From Bacillus sp. EB01 (lineage in GTDB: Bacteria; Bacillota; Bacilli; Bacillales; Cytobacillaceae): a stretch of DNA of 64,000 bases. Positions 1-9,150 of the stretch are shown piece after piece; position 1 is the first letter of the stretch; every line of letters starts with the position of its first letter. The notes below the pieces were generated by a model. That model was not told the origin of the DNA. It searched no databases and saw nothing but the letters and a program-made list of their open reading frames with translations. The translations under genes were made by a program, and so were the position numbers. Location of the stretch: contig NZ_HG964497.1 of NCBI RefSeq assembly GCF_000613125.1, forward strand, positions 1,436,011 through 1,500,010, written 5' to 3'.

Positions 1-3000
1 TGATTGACCTAAACAAGCGACCAACCGCAAACCGGCCTCCTGAACCATTTCCTTCCTCCCAGTCAACGCTTGAATAATAGTCTCCAAACGCCTCTGCGGC
101 CTTCGCAAAGATTGCACTCTTCGTTTCATTATCGACATTCAACGCCTTCAGGAACTCTGGCGCCTTCATCCACTTTCCTGACCCGACATACATCGAAACC
201 AATGTCTCATAAAGTTCGTCCTCGCCGCCAAACTCCTCAAGCAGCTCTTTTAGAAGAACCCCTGCTTCCTTCCAGGCCCCGCGCTTCATCGCAAGCTTAG
301 CCCGGTGATGCCGCAATTCCGGCCTCTCCTCACCAGCCGCCACCACAGCAGCTTCAGCCGCAGCCTCCAAATACTCTGCCTCTTTTTCAAAATCACCAAG
401 TGCACCCCTTACATATGCAAGGCTATCCAACCGCCAGACCTCATCAATATCGGCACGCTCTTCCAATCCCTTCAAGGTATCAGCAAGCTTCCTCAAATCC
501 CCTGCATCCAGCAATGAACTCAATCGCTCGACATTAACCCGTTCCGGCGCAATCCCAAGGAGCTTCAGCAGCCAGGAAGCCTCCAGCTCTGAATCTCCTT
601 CCATCGCCGCTAGCTCAGCAAGCCTCGATAAAGCACCATCCACCTCCGGATCGAGCCTGAGCGCAGTCTCCAAAGCTTCCCTTGCCAGCCCGGGCTGTCC
701 GCACTTAACATATGTTTCACCGAGACGGAACCACGGGAACGAGTCCTCCTTCAGCGAAATTGCCTTTTCGTAATACGAAACCGCCACAGGATACATATCC
801 CCATATTCATAGAGAGCCCCTAAATAAACTAGATAGAGCGCATCTTCCGGAAACGCCTCCACCTTCTCCTCTAAAAATTCGATCCCGCGAGGCAAACAAG
901 GTGTTCCGACGACAATATCCACATACATATCAAGAGCATCTGAAAGATTTCCATAAATATAGGAAAATCCAGCTTCAAACAACCCCAATGCTTTTTCAAG
1001 CAGATCCGTATCCTGTTTGTCGGTTGCCCAGCGAGCCATCATCCGGCCGCCATTGATCAAATACTCGCTATCCTCCGCAAATCGTTCCCGGCACCCCGCT
1101 AAATATTCAACCGCCGCATCCACCTCGCCACGGGCGGCTAGCACGTCCGCATGTCCAATAAACGCATACCGCTCATCAGGGAACCTCTCCATACAGTCCG
1201 CATAAACCGTCTCTGCCTTGTCCAGCTCTTCCCGGCCGGCGTAAAAATCCCCGAGCCTCACATACAGCTCAGGAGAATCCGCTTCCTGAGCCCCTCGAAC
1301 AAGCACAGCTTCCACCGCATCCAAATCAGCAAGCTCATTCTCATAAACATCCGCTAGCGCCAAATAGCCGAACGGCAATTCTTTTTCAAGCCCGACAACT
1401 ACCCTGTATCCACGAACCGCCCTGGTAATCCTGCCCCGCTGCTCGTCAAGCTTCGCCCGTTTATACCAATAATACGCATTCCGCTTATCCTCTGCCAAAA
1501 GCCTACTCAGCAGTTCCTCCGCCTCCGTTACCCGGCCAGCCTCAGCGAGTATATCGGCATGATGCACAGAGGTGAACTGTTCGTCCCGCGAAACCTCCAT
1601 CGCAATCCCCGAAAACTCAAGCGCCAGCTCAGGTTGTTTCGAGTCCAGATAAGCGTGCGCCAAATACGTCCATGTATAATACTGGTCAGGGTCCATTTGA
1701 ACCGCATCCCGGAACAGTTGCATTGCTTTTCCATAATCATCCCTAAGCTGCGCAGCACGCCCGGCAAGATAGTGATAGAACGGACTCGATGATTTCTCCT
1801 TTACCCCGGCAAGCATTGCCTCCGCGCGAACCAACTCATCATGCTGAAAAAAGGCCTGGGCACTGTACAGCTTTACAAAATCACTTTCCGGCTGAGCTTC
1901 AGCCAGCCGTTCAATGCACTTTCTGACAAACGCCCAATCACCTTCCCCGGAAAACCGCTTAATCGCAAACATCTGTGCATAAAGCTGATGGCTGTTCTTT
2001 TTCAAAAAACCGAGCAGTGCATCTTTATACTCCTTTTCGTCGTCATCCATCAAGTCGGAAAGCCGGAACAGCTCCCGGAAGAACGCATCTTCCCCGGCAT
2101 CAAGTCCATCAAGCAGCGCTGACCTTTCACCCGGCACAACCGCTATCGATAAAAAGCTCGAATTCGCTGCCGTCCCTTCAACGTCTTCCTGCTTCAAATA
2201 AAGAGTCTCCAGCAAATTCGGATCCTGGATATGATAAATCCCGAAGCGGTCATCATAACCGGTCAAAAGCTGAACGTGCAGGCTGTTCTCCGACTCGATG
2301 CTGAGCACCACGAGAGCCTCCCCGTCAAGCAGCCCCTGCCAGCGAGCCTTGCCGCCGACAAAATACCTGCAGGCAAACCCGAGCGACTCCAGATATTCCA
2401 CCGTTTTCGAAAGCTTCGAGCCGGTCACATCGAAAATATGCCGTGCAATCTCGTCCTGCTTGTGCCCCTTTCCATAATAGCCAGTGAGCATCTCGAGCGC
2501 TGCAGGGACACAGAAATTATTCTTCTGGACCACCGGCGTGACCTGCAATTCCTTCCAGTTGCCATCGCCCAACGTTTCTCCAAAAAACACTGAACTCTTC
2601 AATTCCTCCTGCATCAAAAACCTGCGAAGTCCAGCAACATCCTGCTTCCGGTAAAGAGCCGCCGCCCGCAAATGCCCAAAATAGCCTTTCATCGAATGGA
2701 ACGGAACAAGCATGTCAACCTCATCCATCACAGCAAGCATCCGGCCATCATCGCCCAGGTCCCGATACCTGCGCAACTCCTCTACTAGCAGCGCCGGCAG
2801 GTTCGGGAACAGCATCTTCGCCTCCTGTAAAATCGCAAGCGACTCCGCATGCTCACCATTGGCCGCCTTCACATTCGCGAGAATAAGATAGCAGAAATAA
2901 TCAAGCTCAGGATCATCCAAACCCTTCTTCAAATACACCTCAGCCTTCTCCCTGTCCCCGGTCAACAAGCTGTAAAACCCAAGCCTGTCCCAACTAGGCC

Positions 3001-3466
3001 CATCAGCAGCAGCCTTCACCTTTTCCATAACAACCTCTGCCTCAGAAAACCTTTTCATTTCAATCAAACATCGAACCTGGCAAAACAACGCCCGCTCTAT
3101 ATGCTCAGCAGGAGTATCCGCATCCCTCTCTGCCTTTTCTATATAACCCGCAATCAGCTCCTCGGCATCGAGTGCCCGGCCGCTATCGAGCAGCTCGTCA
3201 CAATACCAGACAGCCGTCTGCAGCGTATTGAAACGTTTATGCGCAGCCCGGGAAAGAATTGAAACAAGCCGGTACATCGCCCCGCGGTCCGCCAACTTAA
3301 TCAGCGTATAAAACTCATCCACAGTCCCAATATCAGCAAGCGCCTTGCGCACAACCGAAAGCGGCTGCCCCTTCAGCTCCTCAAGCTCCGCATTCAAAAG
3401 GCCAAATGCCTCCCGATACGCCCGCTTCTCCAAAAGCTCCTTCAAAACCAGTATCCTATCCGCCAT
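1..3466 (-). CDS. TPR-repeat protein with C39-like peptidase domain (partial, C-terminus beyond the window)
   Basis: The minus frame stays open from the ATG at 3466 to the window edge, over 1150 codons. Most of the protein is degenerate tetratricopeptide repeats (pairs of about 34 residues with the A-x-x-Y and L-G/A patterns). A papain-like C39-type domain is embedded at about residues 310-420: a Cys in QKNNFCVPAALEM (about residue 320), a His in SLHVQLLTGYDD (about 395) and a QDPN segment (about 413) match the usual Cys/His/Asp(Asn) triad order. No signal peptide or membrane segment is visible, so it is probably cytoplasmic. C39 domains normally cleave double-glycine leader peptides; here no ABC exporter domain is attached, and the substrate is unknown. 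An in-frame ATG at 3481 abuts the SD-like AGAGAGG, so 3466 is preferred although its spacing is long. Family assignment is good; role is unknown. Confidence 0.82.
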   Translation of the reverse strand, partial: MADRILVLKELLEKRAYREAFGLLNAELEELKGQPLSVVRKALADIGTVDEFYTLIKLADRGAMYRLVSILSRAAHKRFNTLQTAVWYCDELLDSGRALDAEELIAGYIEKAERDADTPAEHIERALFCQVRCLIEMKRFSEAEVVMEKVKAAADGPSWDRLGFYSLLTGDREKAEVYLKKGLDDPELDYFCYLILANVKAANGEHAESLAILQEAKMLFPNLPALLVEELRRYRDLGDDGRMLAVMDEVDMLVPFHSMKGYFGHLRAAALYRKQDVAGLRRFLMQEELKSSVFFGETLGDGNWKELQVTPVVQKNNFCVPAALEMLTGYYGKGHKQDEIARHIFDVTGSKLSKTVEYLESLGFACRYFVGGKARWQGLLDGEALVVLSIESENSLHVQLLTGYDDRFGIYHIQDPNLLETLYLKQEDVEGTAANSSFLSIAVVPGERSALLDGLDAGEDAFFRELFRLSDLMDDDEKEYKDALLGFLKKNSHQLYAQMFAIKRFSGEGDWAFVRKCIERLAEAQPESDFVKLYSAQAFFQHDELVRAEAMLAGVKEKSSSPFYHYLAGRAAQLRDDYGKAMQLFRDAVQMDPDQYYTWTYLAHAYLDSKQPELALEFSGIAMEVSRDEQFTSVHHADILAEAGRVTEAEELLSRLLAEDKRNAYYWYKRAKLDEQRGRITRAVRGYRVVVGLEKELPFGYLALADVYENELADLDAVEAVLVRGAQEADSPELYVRLGDFYAGREELDKAETVYADCMERFPDERYAFIGHADVLAARGEVDAAVEYLAGCRERFAEDSEYLINGGRMMARWATDKQDTDLLEKALGLFEAGFSYIYGNLSDALDMYVDIVVGTPCLPRGIEFLEEKVEAFPEDALYLVYLGALYEYGDMYPVAVSYYEKAISLKEDSFPWFRLGETYVKCGQPGLAREALETALRLDPEVDGALSRLAELAAMEGDSELEASWLLKLLGIAPERVNVERLSSLLDAGDLRKLADTLKGLEERADIDEVWRLDSLAYVRGALGDFEKEAEYLEAAAEAAVVAAGEERPELRHHRAKLAMKRGAWKEAGVLLKELLEEFGGEDELYETLVSMYVGSGKWMKAPEFLKALNVDNETKSAIFAKAAEAFGDYYSSVDWEEGNGSGGRFAVGRLFRSI

Positions 3467-3866
3467 CTTCAAGCTGCACATCCTCTCTCGGTAAAGGGTA
3501 AAGATGGGATGGTTTTCATTAGCCATCCCTCTGTCCTAATCTCCAATTTCATATAATAAGCATAAAAAAAGTAACGCCAGAGCGCTACTAGTTTTAAAGA
3601 TTTTTTTCTTTTTTGGAAAAACTGGCCGATACACCGAGGCCCCATCTCATGCCTATACGCACAGCCCTCAACAAAAAACTGCAAAAAGGAAGAATAGCAA
3701 AGCTTCGATTATGTCCCCCCTCTTCTAGTCCCTACATCCCATACCCTCCAGCTTTCGATAGAAATCTATCCTTTCATTTCCAGCAGACAAGAACCCTCCT
3801 AGTTTGCATTCCTGCTTGTTTTTCCAGAAAGTACGTTTAAAATATAAAAGGGAAAGGTGTGTGCAT
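3467..3866. other. Intergenic region between the divergent TPR gene and yhdT-panF
   Basis: About 400 bases without a convincing gene; short open frames here have no ribosome site and no recognisable protein. It must hold the divergent promoters of the TPR gene and of yhdT-panF, but I see no strong -35/-10 pair. A segment near 3606-3635 (T-run, GGAAAA, GGCCGAT) resembles segments near 5766-5785 and 52115-52141. Confidence 0.5.
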
Positions 3867-4139
3867 ATGGAAGATAAACGCTTTAAAGTTGCACACCGGG
3901 AAGCAATTATCGGTGTGATTCTTGTAATAATAAACTTTATTATTTGGTATGGTTTTGCGTATGGGCTCGGAAATCAGGACCCGGCAACATATACGTATAT
4001 CCTCGGTTTTCCAGCATGGTTCTTTTATAGCTGCATTGCTGGGACGATTTTCATGATTGTTTTAATAGCCATAGTCATGAAATTCTTCTTCACCGAAGTT
4101 CCACTTGAAGAGGGAGATGAAGAATGCACTGGCAAGTAA
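3867..4139 (+). CDS. yhdT: YhdT-like DUF997 small membrane protein, partner of PanF
   Basis: Ninety-residue protein with two hydrophobic helices (about residues 13-35 and 47-70) and an acidic tail, typical of the DUF997/YhdT family, which is regularly encoded directly before the sodium/pantothenate symporter. The ATG at 3867 follows GGGAAAGGTG. Its 3' end overlaps the start of panF by 16 bases, implying translational coupling. The role as an accessory subunit is inferred from conserved gene order; no biochemical function is visible in the sequence. Confidence 0.8.
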   Translation: MEDKRFKVAHREAIIGVILVIINFIIWYGFAYGLGNQDPATYTYILGFPAWFFYSCIAGTIFMIVLIAIVMKFFFTEVPLEEGDEECTGK

Positions 4140-5566
4140 TCGCTCCACTCGCACTATTTCTTATTATTATTTTCTTTATTGGCTTTTGGGCAAACGCTTA
4201 TGTTCGGCGATCAAATTCGTTTCTATCGGATTATTTCCTGGGCGGCCGCGAAATGGGCGGCTTCCTGCTCGCGATGACGATGATGGCGACATATGGAAGT
4301 GCCTCAAGCTTTATTGGCGGTCCAGGTGTAGCCTATCAAACCGGCCTCGGCTGGGTGTTGCTTGCGATGGCTCAATTGCCAGCTGGCTACTTTGTCCTGA
4401 TGATTTTAGGAAAGAAGTTCGCGATCATCGCACGTAAATATGAAGCAATTACGTTAATTGACTTCCTAAAGGCACGCTATCAATCAAATGCAATCGTGCT
4501 GCTTTCCTCACTTGCGATCTTTGTGTTTTTATTTGCTTCAATGACCGCACAATGGGTTGGCGGAGCACGCTTAATCGAATCATTAACAGGCTTATCCTAC
4601 CGGGGAGCCTTGCTGATTTTCGCAGTGGCCGTCCTTGTCTATGTTATTGTCGGCGGCTTTGCGGCTGTTGCCCTAACTGATGCACTGCAAGGTTCAGTAA
4701 TGATTATTGGCACCGTGATTTTACTCGTCGCCGTTATAATCGAAGGCGGCGGAGTTTCTGCGATCATGGCTGAACTTGTTGCTGAAAATCCAAATCTAGT
4801 TTCACCGTACGGCGCAGATGCAAGCCTTTCGCCGCTCTATGTATCTACCTTCTGGATCTTAATTGGAATCGGCGTCATCGGCTTGCCGCAAATCGCCGTT
4901 CGCGCAATGAGCTACAAAGACTCAAAAGGCATGCATCGCGCGATTATCATCGGAACAATTGGCATCGGAACAATCATGTTTGGGATGCACTTGATCGGAG
5001 TTTTCGGCCGGGCCGTCATTCCAGGGATTGAAATTGGCGACAAAGTCATGCCGACCTTAACACTCGAAATTTTGCCGCCGGTACTTGCCGGAGTCGTATT
5101 GGCAGCCCCGATGGCAGCCATCATGTCCACAGTCAACGCATTGCTTATCTTAGTAAGCTCGACGCTTGTGAAAGACGTGTACTTGAACTATATCAAACCA
5201 GCTGCAAAAGAAGCGGAAATAAAGCGGATGAGCTTTATCGTCACAACCGTTGTCGGAATAGCCGTTGTGCTCTTTGCCTTAAATCCGCCAGAACTATTAA
5301 TTTGGCTGAACCTGTTCGCTTTTGGCGGACTTGAATCGGCCTTCTTATGGAACGTCGTGCTTGGCCTCTATTGGAAAGGCGCCAATAAATACGGAGCCAT
5401 CTCATCGATGATAGTCGGACTTGTTTCGTATGTTTATATTTATCAAGCTCATGGAAATTTATTTGGCATGCATAGTGTAACAATTCCAATAATTGCATCA
5501 CTCCTTGTATTCGTGCTCGTAAGCATAGCTACAAAACACAAAACCGAACACCAAAGCATTATATAA
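4124..5566 (+). CDS. panF: Sodium/pantothenate symporter
   Basis: 480 residues of almost continuous hydrophobic helices (about 13), the normal length for the solute:sodium symporter (SSS) family. The N-terminal part has the SSS hallmark of a helix followed by SDYFLGGREMGGFLLAMT (about residues 35-52), and there is a conserved GGFAAVALTDALQG segment around 177-190. It imports pantothenate with Na+ for coenzyme A synthesis. The gene overlaps yhdT, the usual partner, which supports the PanF assignment over other SSS members such as proline or sialic acid carriers. That CoA-dependent catabolism lies 1 kb away may be chance. Confidence 0.85.
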   Translation: MHWQVIAPLALFLIIIFFIGFWANAYVRRSNSFLSDYFLGGREMGGFLLAMTMMATYGSASSFIGGPGVAYQTGLGWVLLAMAQLPAGYFVLMILGKKFAIIARKYEAITLIDFLKARYQSNAIVLLSSLAIFVFLFASMTAQWVGGARLIESLTGLSYRGALLIFAVAVLVYVIVGGFAAVALTDALQGSVMIIGTVILLVAVIIEGGGVSAIMAELVAENPNLVSPYGADASLSPLYVSTFWILIGIGVIGLPQIAVRAMSYKDSKGMHRAIIIGTIGIGTIMFGMHLIGVFGRAVIPGIEIGDKVMPTLTLEILPPVLAGVVLAAPMAAIMSTVNALLILVSSTLVKDVYLNYIKPAAKEAEIKRMSFIVTTVVGIAVVLFALNPPELLIWLNLFAFGGLESAFLWNVVLGLYWKGANKYGAISSMIVGLVSYVYIYQAHGNLFGMHSVTIPIIASLLVFVLVSIATKHKTEHQSII

Positions 5567-5570
5567 GAAC

Positions 5571-5718
5571 AAAAGCGCAAGCGCCTCGATCATCGCCGTA
5601 CAAAATGGAGGGGCTTCGACTGAGATAAAGGAATCACGAAGAGCGATAGCGATTCGATGATGACTTATCGTAGGGAGGAGACCTGAAGTTTGCTAGGCGA
5701 TAGGCGCTGGAGCTAGAC
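5571..5718. repeat. Interspersed intergenic repeat of the bcr1-like type
   Basis: About 148 bases beginning AAAAGCGCAAGCGCC and ending GCGCTGGAGCTAGAC. These ends are those of an abundant non-coding interspersed repeat that I recognise from Bacillus genomes (bcr1-like). No open frame. It lies just after panF and before a terminator. Confidence 0.6.
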
Positions 5719-5731
5719 GAACGAGAGCAAA

Positions 5732-5770
5732 CAACCCGCTAACCAATTCAGGCTAGCGGGTTGTTTTTTT
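5732..5770 (+). terminator. Rho-independent terminator downstream of panF
   Basis: A perfect 10-bp stem (CAACCCGCTA / TAGCGGGTTG) with a 12-base loop is followed by seven T. It ends the yhdT-panF transcript, leaving the repeat at 5571-5718 inside the 3' untranslated region. Confidence 0.85.
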
Positions 5771-6017
5771 GGGAAAATCGGTCGATGCCATCAAGCCAGG
5801 CAGCCCCACCCCAGTTCGCCTACACTCCCAAATTTAGGAGCACCCACCTTAAAACCTCAAGCCACCAACCCTAAAACGACAAAAATCTACAGCAGGCTAG
5901 TCCCATTTAGACGAAAATTTGACACGAATTGGTCAACATGCTGCAACATTTAACTCACATTTCTAACGAAAACAATGTGATAATAGTGGTAACGAAAGAA
6001 TGAAAGGATGGTTAAGC

Positions 6018-6197
6018 ATGAAAACGACATTAGCGGAAATGCTTAAAAAACGCCCCGGGATGAGTATACTTCAGCTTAAGAAAGCCTTGCTCATACAACA
6101 AAAAAACGGCTATCTCTATATTGATGCAGATCTTGCAACCCTGGAGCTTACCCAGCCATTTTCATTCGAGTACACCCGGCTTAGCTCATCTTATTAA
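6018..6197 (+). CDS. Small hypothetical protein (59 aa)
   Basis: A 59-residue open frame starting at an ATG preceded by AAAGGATGG with good spacing. The protein starts MKTTLAEMLKKRPGMSI and is amphipathic, with no Cys motif, signal peptide or membrane helix; I do not recognise the family. An extended -10 (TGTGATAAT near 5981) lies just upstream and a strong terminator follows at 6265, so it looks like an independent single-gene unit. An in-frame ATG at 6000 lacks a good ribosome site. Confidence 0.55.
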   Translation: MKTTLAEMLKKRPGMSILQLKKALLIQQKNGYLYIDADLATLELTQPFSFEYTRLSSSY

Positions 6198-6264
6198 CAC
6201 ATGCACACTGAAAACGAATTAGATACCTTCATGTGATACATAAATTTACGGCAAGTATAGACGA

Positions 6265-6303
6265 GAAAAGGAAGCAGGGGACTATTCCCTGCTTCCTTTT
6301 CCT
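6265..6303. terminator. Bidirectional terminator between the small ORF and the SDR operon
   Basis: AAAAGGAAGCAGGG and CCCTGCTTCCTTTT form a long perfect stem with a short loop, A-rich on one side and T-rich on the other. It serves the plus-strand small gene and the minus-strand acyl-CoA mutase operon, whose last gene stops at 6319. Confidence 0.9.
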
Positions 6304-6318
6304 TCAAATAGCGCTAGA

Positions 6319-7056
6319 TTAAATGACCAGCCCGCCGTCAACGCTTAATACTGTGCCATTAATGAACCCTGCGTCCTCACTGGCTAAAAACAAATAGGCA
6401 GCGGCAATATCTTCGGGACGGCCGAGCTTTCGCAGCGGAGTTTTGGACTCCATCATATCAAGAATCTTTTGCGGCACCTTTGCCGTCATGTCGGTGACAA
6501 TGAAGCCTGGCGCGACAGCATTGACTCTGATTCCCTTAGGACCGAACTCCTTTGCCCAGCTTTTCGTCAAGCCAATTACCCCCGCCTTAGTAGCCGCATA
6601 ATTTGTCTGCCCTACATTTCCATGGATGCCGACCACCGACGAAGCATTCAAGATGACACCGGATCCTTGCTCGAGCATGAGGGGAACAACTTCTTTCGTA
6701 CACTTAAACACACCCGTCAAATTAACGGAAATCACTTTTTCCCATGAATCTTCATCCATTTTTGTCAGCAGCCCATCGATGGTGATTCCGGCGTTGTTGA
6801 CAAGAATATCAATCCTGCCAAAAGCGGCAACCGCCTCCTCAACCATTCGTTTTACGCCTTCCGTATCAGCAACGTTACCATGGACGAATTTTACTGTTCC
6901 AATTTCGGCAAGCTCCCGTTCCGCTTTTTGTCCCGCTTCTTCATTGAAGTCGCTTATAACAACTTTTGCCCCTTCACGCAGAAATTTCTCGGCTGTTACT
7001 TTGCCGATTCCATTCGCTCCGCCGGTTATCAATGCTACTTGATCTTTCAGCTTCAT
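6319..7056 (-). CDS. SDR-family 3-hydroxyacyl dehydrogenase/3-oxoacyl reductase (FabG-like)
   Basis: 245 residues, a classical short-chain dehydrogenase. The nucleotide motif TGGANGIG is at 11-18, NNAG at 87-90, and the catalytic set is N112, S139/S140, Y153 and K157 (NYAATK). It looks like FabG, but it is the last gene of an operon with a B12 mutase and a CoA ligase rather than fatty-acid synthesis genes. Inference: it oxidises the 3-hydroxyacyl-CoA produced by the mutase. Start chosen at ATG 7056 after GGGGAGG; an upstream in-frame start at 7101 has no ribosome site. It is 60 bases downstream of the ligase gene. Confidence 0.85.
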   Translation of the reverse strand: MKLKDQVALITGGANGIGKVTAEKFLREGAKVVISDFNEEAGQKAERELAEIGTVKFVHGNVADTEGVKRMVEEAVAAFGRIDILVNNAGITIDGLLTKMDEDSWEKVISVNLTGVFKCTKEVVPLMLEQGSGVILNASSVVGIHGNVGQTNYAATKAGVIGLTKSWAKEFGPKGIRVNAVAPGFIVTDMTAKVPQKILDMMESKTPLRKLGRPEDIAAAYLFLASEDAGFINGTVLSVDGGLVI

Positions 7057-7116
7057 ATGTATGCCTCCCCTTTCATGGCTAGAGAGGAAATGCAAAAACA
7101 TTCCCTCCCGTTGAAA

Positions 7117-8508
7117 TTACGACCTAAAATTCCGCTTATCAATTACCCGCTTCGCCTTAAATTGCGTCCTATCAAGTGTTCCCAGCGGAAGCAGGTCGAT
7201 GGCGAATGTGACACCGCATTCCCGCTTCAGTTCCCTTGAAAGCTGGTCCTTCAACTCGGTTTCATTTCTCGTTCCCAGGCTTTCACATTGGACGGTCACT
7301 TCGTCCATAATGTGGTCACGGGTAACGACCATTACGAATTCTTCCCCTAGTCCGTCGATTCTTCTTATGACATTTTCCAGCAGGCTCGCATAAACATTGA
7401 CGCCGCGCACTGTGACCATGTCATCAATTCGGCCATAAATCCCCTTTGGCAGGCGTGGATACACCCGCCCGCATGAGCATGGTTCATCTGTCCAGGTCGT
7501 TAAATCACCTGACCAATAGCGAATGACCGGCTGAGAGGTTCGTTCAAGCGGAGTGTAAACAGGAACACCTTCTTCTCCGTAAGGAACGAGACGATGAGTA
7601 TCGCGATCGACAACCTCCGTATACACCACATCCTGCCACAGGTGGACTCCCTGGCGATGCTCGCATTCGGTGTTGCTCATCCATGGCGTAACTTCAGCCA
7701 TTGTCCCGGAATCGATGCAAATTCCTCCGAACGTGTCTTCGATCTTCTTTTTCGTCGCCGGCACGCCAGCTCCTGGTTCACCTGAGAAGAACAGAATCCT
7801 GAATCCAAAATCCTTTGGATCAACCCCTAGTTCCCTTGCTTTTTCCGCAAGATACAGAGCATACGAAGGAGTCCCGTAAAATACGCTCGGCTTAACTTCC
7901 TTCAGCCAATAAACCGCCTTCTCTGTTTGTCCCGGCTGCCCTGCTCCGAACGGGAAGGTTTTTGCGCCAAGCCTTTCTGCGCCGATTAGCGCACCCCAGC
8001 TGCCAATATAAAGGCTGAGCGGTGACGCGATGAACATCAGGTCACTTGGCCTCATCCCGAAACTCCACATGATACGGGCATGCTGATGGGCTATCCGCTC
8101 CCAATCGTCCTTTCCAAACGAAAAGACGGTTGGCTTTCCTGTTGTACCGGATGTTCCCTGAATCCGATGCACCTCGGAGTACGGAATACAAACATTGGAC
8201 CCGAACGGCGCGTACTCCTCCAAATCCTCCCTTACCTCCGCTTTGGTTGTAATCGGCACCTGCTCGAAATCTTTTAAACTTTTAACATCCTCTGGATGGA
8301 ATCCATCCTTAGCCCACTTTCTTTGATAGAAACCTGATTTTTCCTGGGCATAATTGAGCACGTTTTTTATTTTTGCAAAAACAATCTCATCCAGTTCTTC
8401 CTTTGAAGCCGTCTCGATGTCTTTGTACCAATATTTTTCATCGGTTTCAGGAAGGTAGCTAGAATCATATTTGGGCGGCCATTGCTTGAGTAATGGCATT
8501 TTTAGCAT
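7117..8508 (-). CDS. Phenylacetate-CoA ligase-like acyl-CoA synthetase (PaaK family)
   Basis: 463 residues of the adenylate-forming superfamily, PaaK branch. Visible motifs are the phosphate loop QGTSGTTGKPT, the RYWSGDLTTW segment with the hinge Asp, and the PaaK-type C-terminal KGIYGRIDDMVTVRGVNVY. It would activate a carboxylic acid with ATP and CoA through an acyl-AMP. Clustering with an acyl-CoA mutase recalls the 2-hydroxyisobutyrate-CoA ligase, which is also a PaaK relative, so a short branched or hydroxylated acid is more likely than an aromatic one; that is inference. Start ATG 8508 follows AAAGGAGGGAG. Confidence 0.82.
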   Translation of the reverse strand: MLKMPLLKQWPPKYDSSYLPETDEKYWYKDIETASKEELDEIVFAKIKNVLNYAQEKSGFYQRKWAKDGFHPEDVKSLKDFEQVPITTKAEVREDLEEYAPFGSNVCIPYSEVHRIQGTSGTTGKPTVFSFGKDDWERIAHQHARIMWSFGMRPSDLMFIASPLSLYIGSWGALIGAERLGAKTFPFGAGQPGQTEKAVYWLKEVKPSVFYGTPSYALYLAEKARELGVDPKDFGFRILFFSGEPGAGVPATKKKIEDTFGGICIDSGTMAEVTPWMSNTECEHRQGVHLWQDVVYTEVVDRDTHRLVPYGEEGVPVYTPLERTSQPVIRYWSGDLTTWTDEPCSCGRVYPRLPKGIYGRIDDMVTVRGVNVYASLLENVIRRIDGLGEEFVMVVTRDHIMDEVTVQCESLGTRNETELKDQLSRELKRECGVTFAIDLLPLGTLDRTQFKAKRVIDKRNFRS

Positions 8509-8581
8509 AGGACTCCCTCCTTTTACTGGTTTAATAGAGGGCCGCACCGAAATTGTGCAGCCCTCTGGCATAGGCATTCGT

Positions 8582-8977
8582 CTATTTCGCAATTGTTTGA
8601 TTCACGTTCGAACGGATAAAGTCCGCGATATTCCCAATCAACGTTTCCGGGCCAAACACTTCGGCGATCCCTGCTTCCTTCAATGGTGGGATATCATCCT
8701 CCGGAATGACTCCGCCCATAATAATCAAGGAATCGACGCCTTTTTCCCTGGCGATTTGGACAACCTTTGGACCGAGAGTCAGATGATTTCCACCAAGCGT
8801 GCTGAGCCCGATGACATCCGCTCCCTCCTGGATAGCCGCATCGACAATTTGTTCAGGAAATTGATTACCAAGGTAAACTACCTCCATCCCTTCATCACGC
8901 AGCATCCGTGAAACAACAAGCGCGCCTCGCCAGTGAATATCCAAGCCCAATTTAGCCATGACGACTTTAACTTGCAT
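8582..8977 (-). CDS. Acyl-CoA mutase small subunit, cobalamin-binding
   Basis: 131 residues forming a stand-alone B12-binding domain. The cobalamin ligand motif D-x-H-x-x-G is present as D13-I-H15-W-R-G18; STLGG (about 59-63) and IIMGG (about 84-88) line the nucleotide tail site. Stand-alone small subunits occur in isobutyryl-CoA and 2-hydroxyisobutyryl-CoA mutases, while methylmalonyl-CoA mutases normally carry this domain fused. It partners with the large subunit encoded upstream. The ATG follows AAGAGGAGG. The 134 bases between the two genes contain the 30-bp repeats described at 9031. Confidence 0.88.
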   Translation of the reverse strand: MQVKVVMAKLGLDIHWRGALVVSRMLRDEGMEVVYLGNQFPEQIVDAAIQEGADVIGLSTLGGNHLTLGPKVVQIAREKGVDSLIIMGGVIPEDDIPPLKEAGIAEVFGPETLIGNIADFIRSNVNQTIAK

Positions 8978-9030
8978 GAACGAAAACCTCCTCTTATTTT
9001 GAAAAAGAAATGTATAGTTTTTGCGGCCAA

Positions 9031-9150
9031 CTGGACTTGCCAGAGGCCGATCTATTCTAATGAAACCTTCCAGCAGCCGGACCTTGCCGGCGGAACCTTC
9101 TGGAACCCAAATTATGCCAACGGGAACTGCCAGAGGCCGAATTCTTCACG
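9031..9150. repeat. Four degenerate 30-bp tandem units across the mutase stop codon
   Basis: Related blocks around CCAGAGGCCG recur at exactly 30-base spacing (9041, 9071, 9101, 9131 on the plus strand). On the coding strand the first unit encodes the final mutase residues FGLWQFPLA plus stop. The next three, outside the reading frame, still translate to related decapeptides such as IGLWQVQLAA, separated by a second stop. It looks like an old tandem expansion of the gene's 3' end. Confidence 0.7.
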
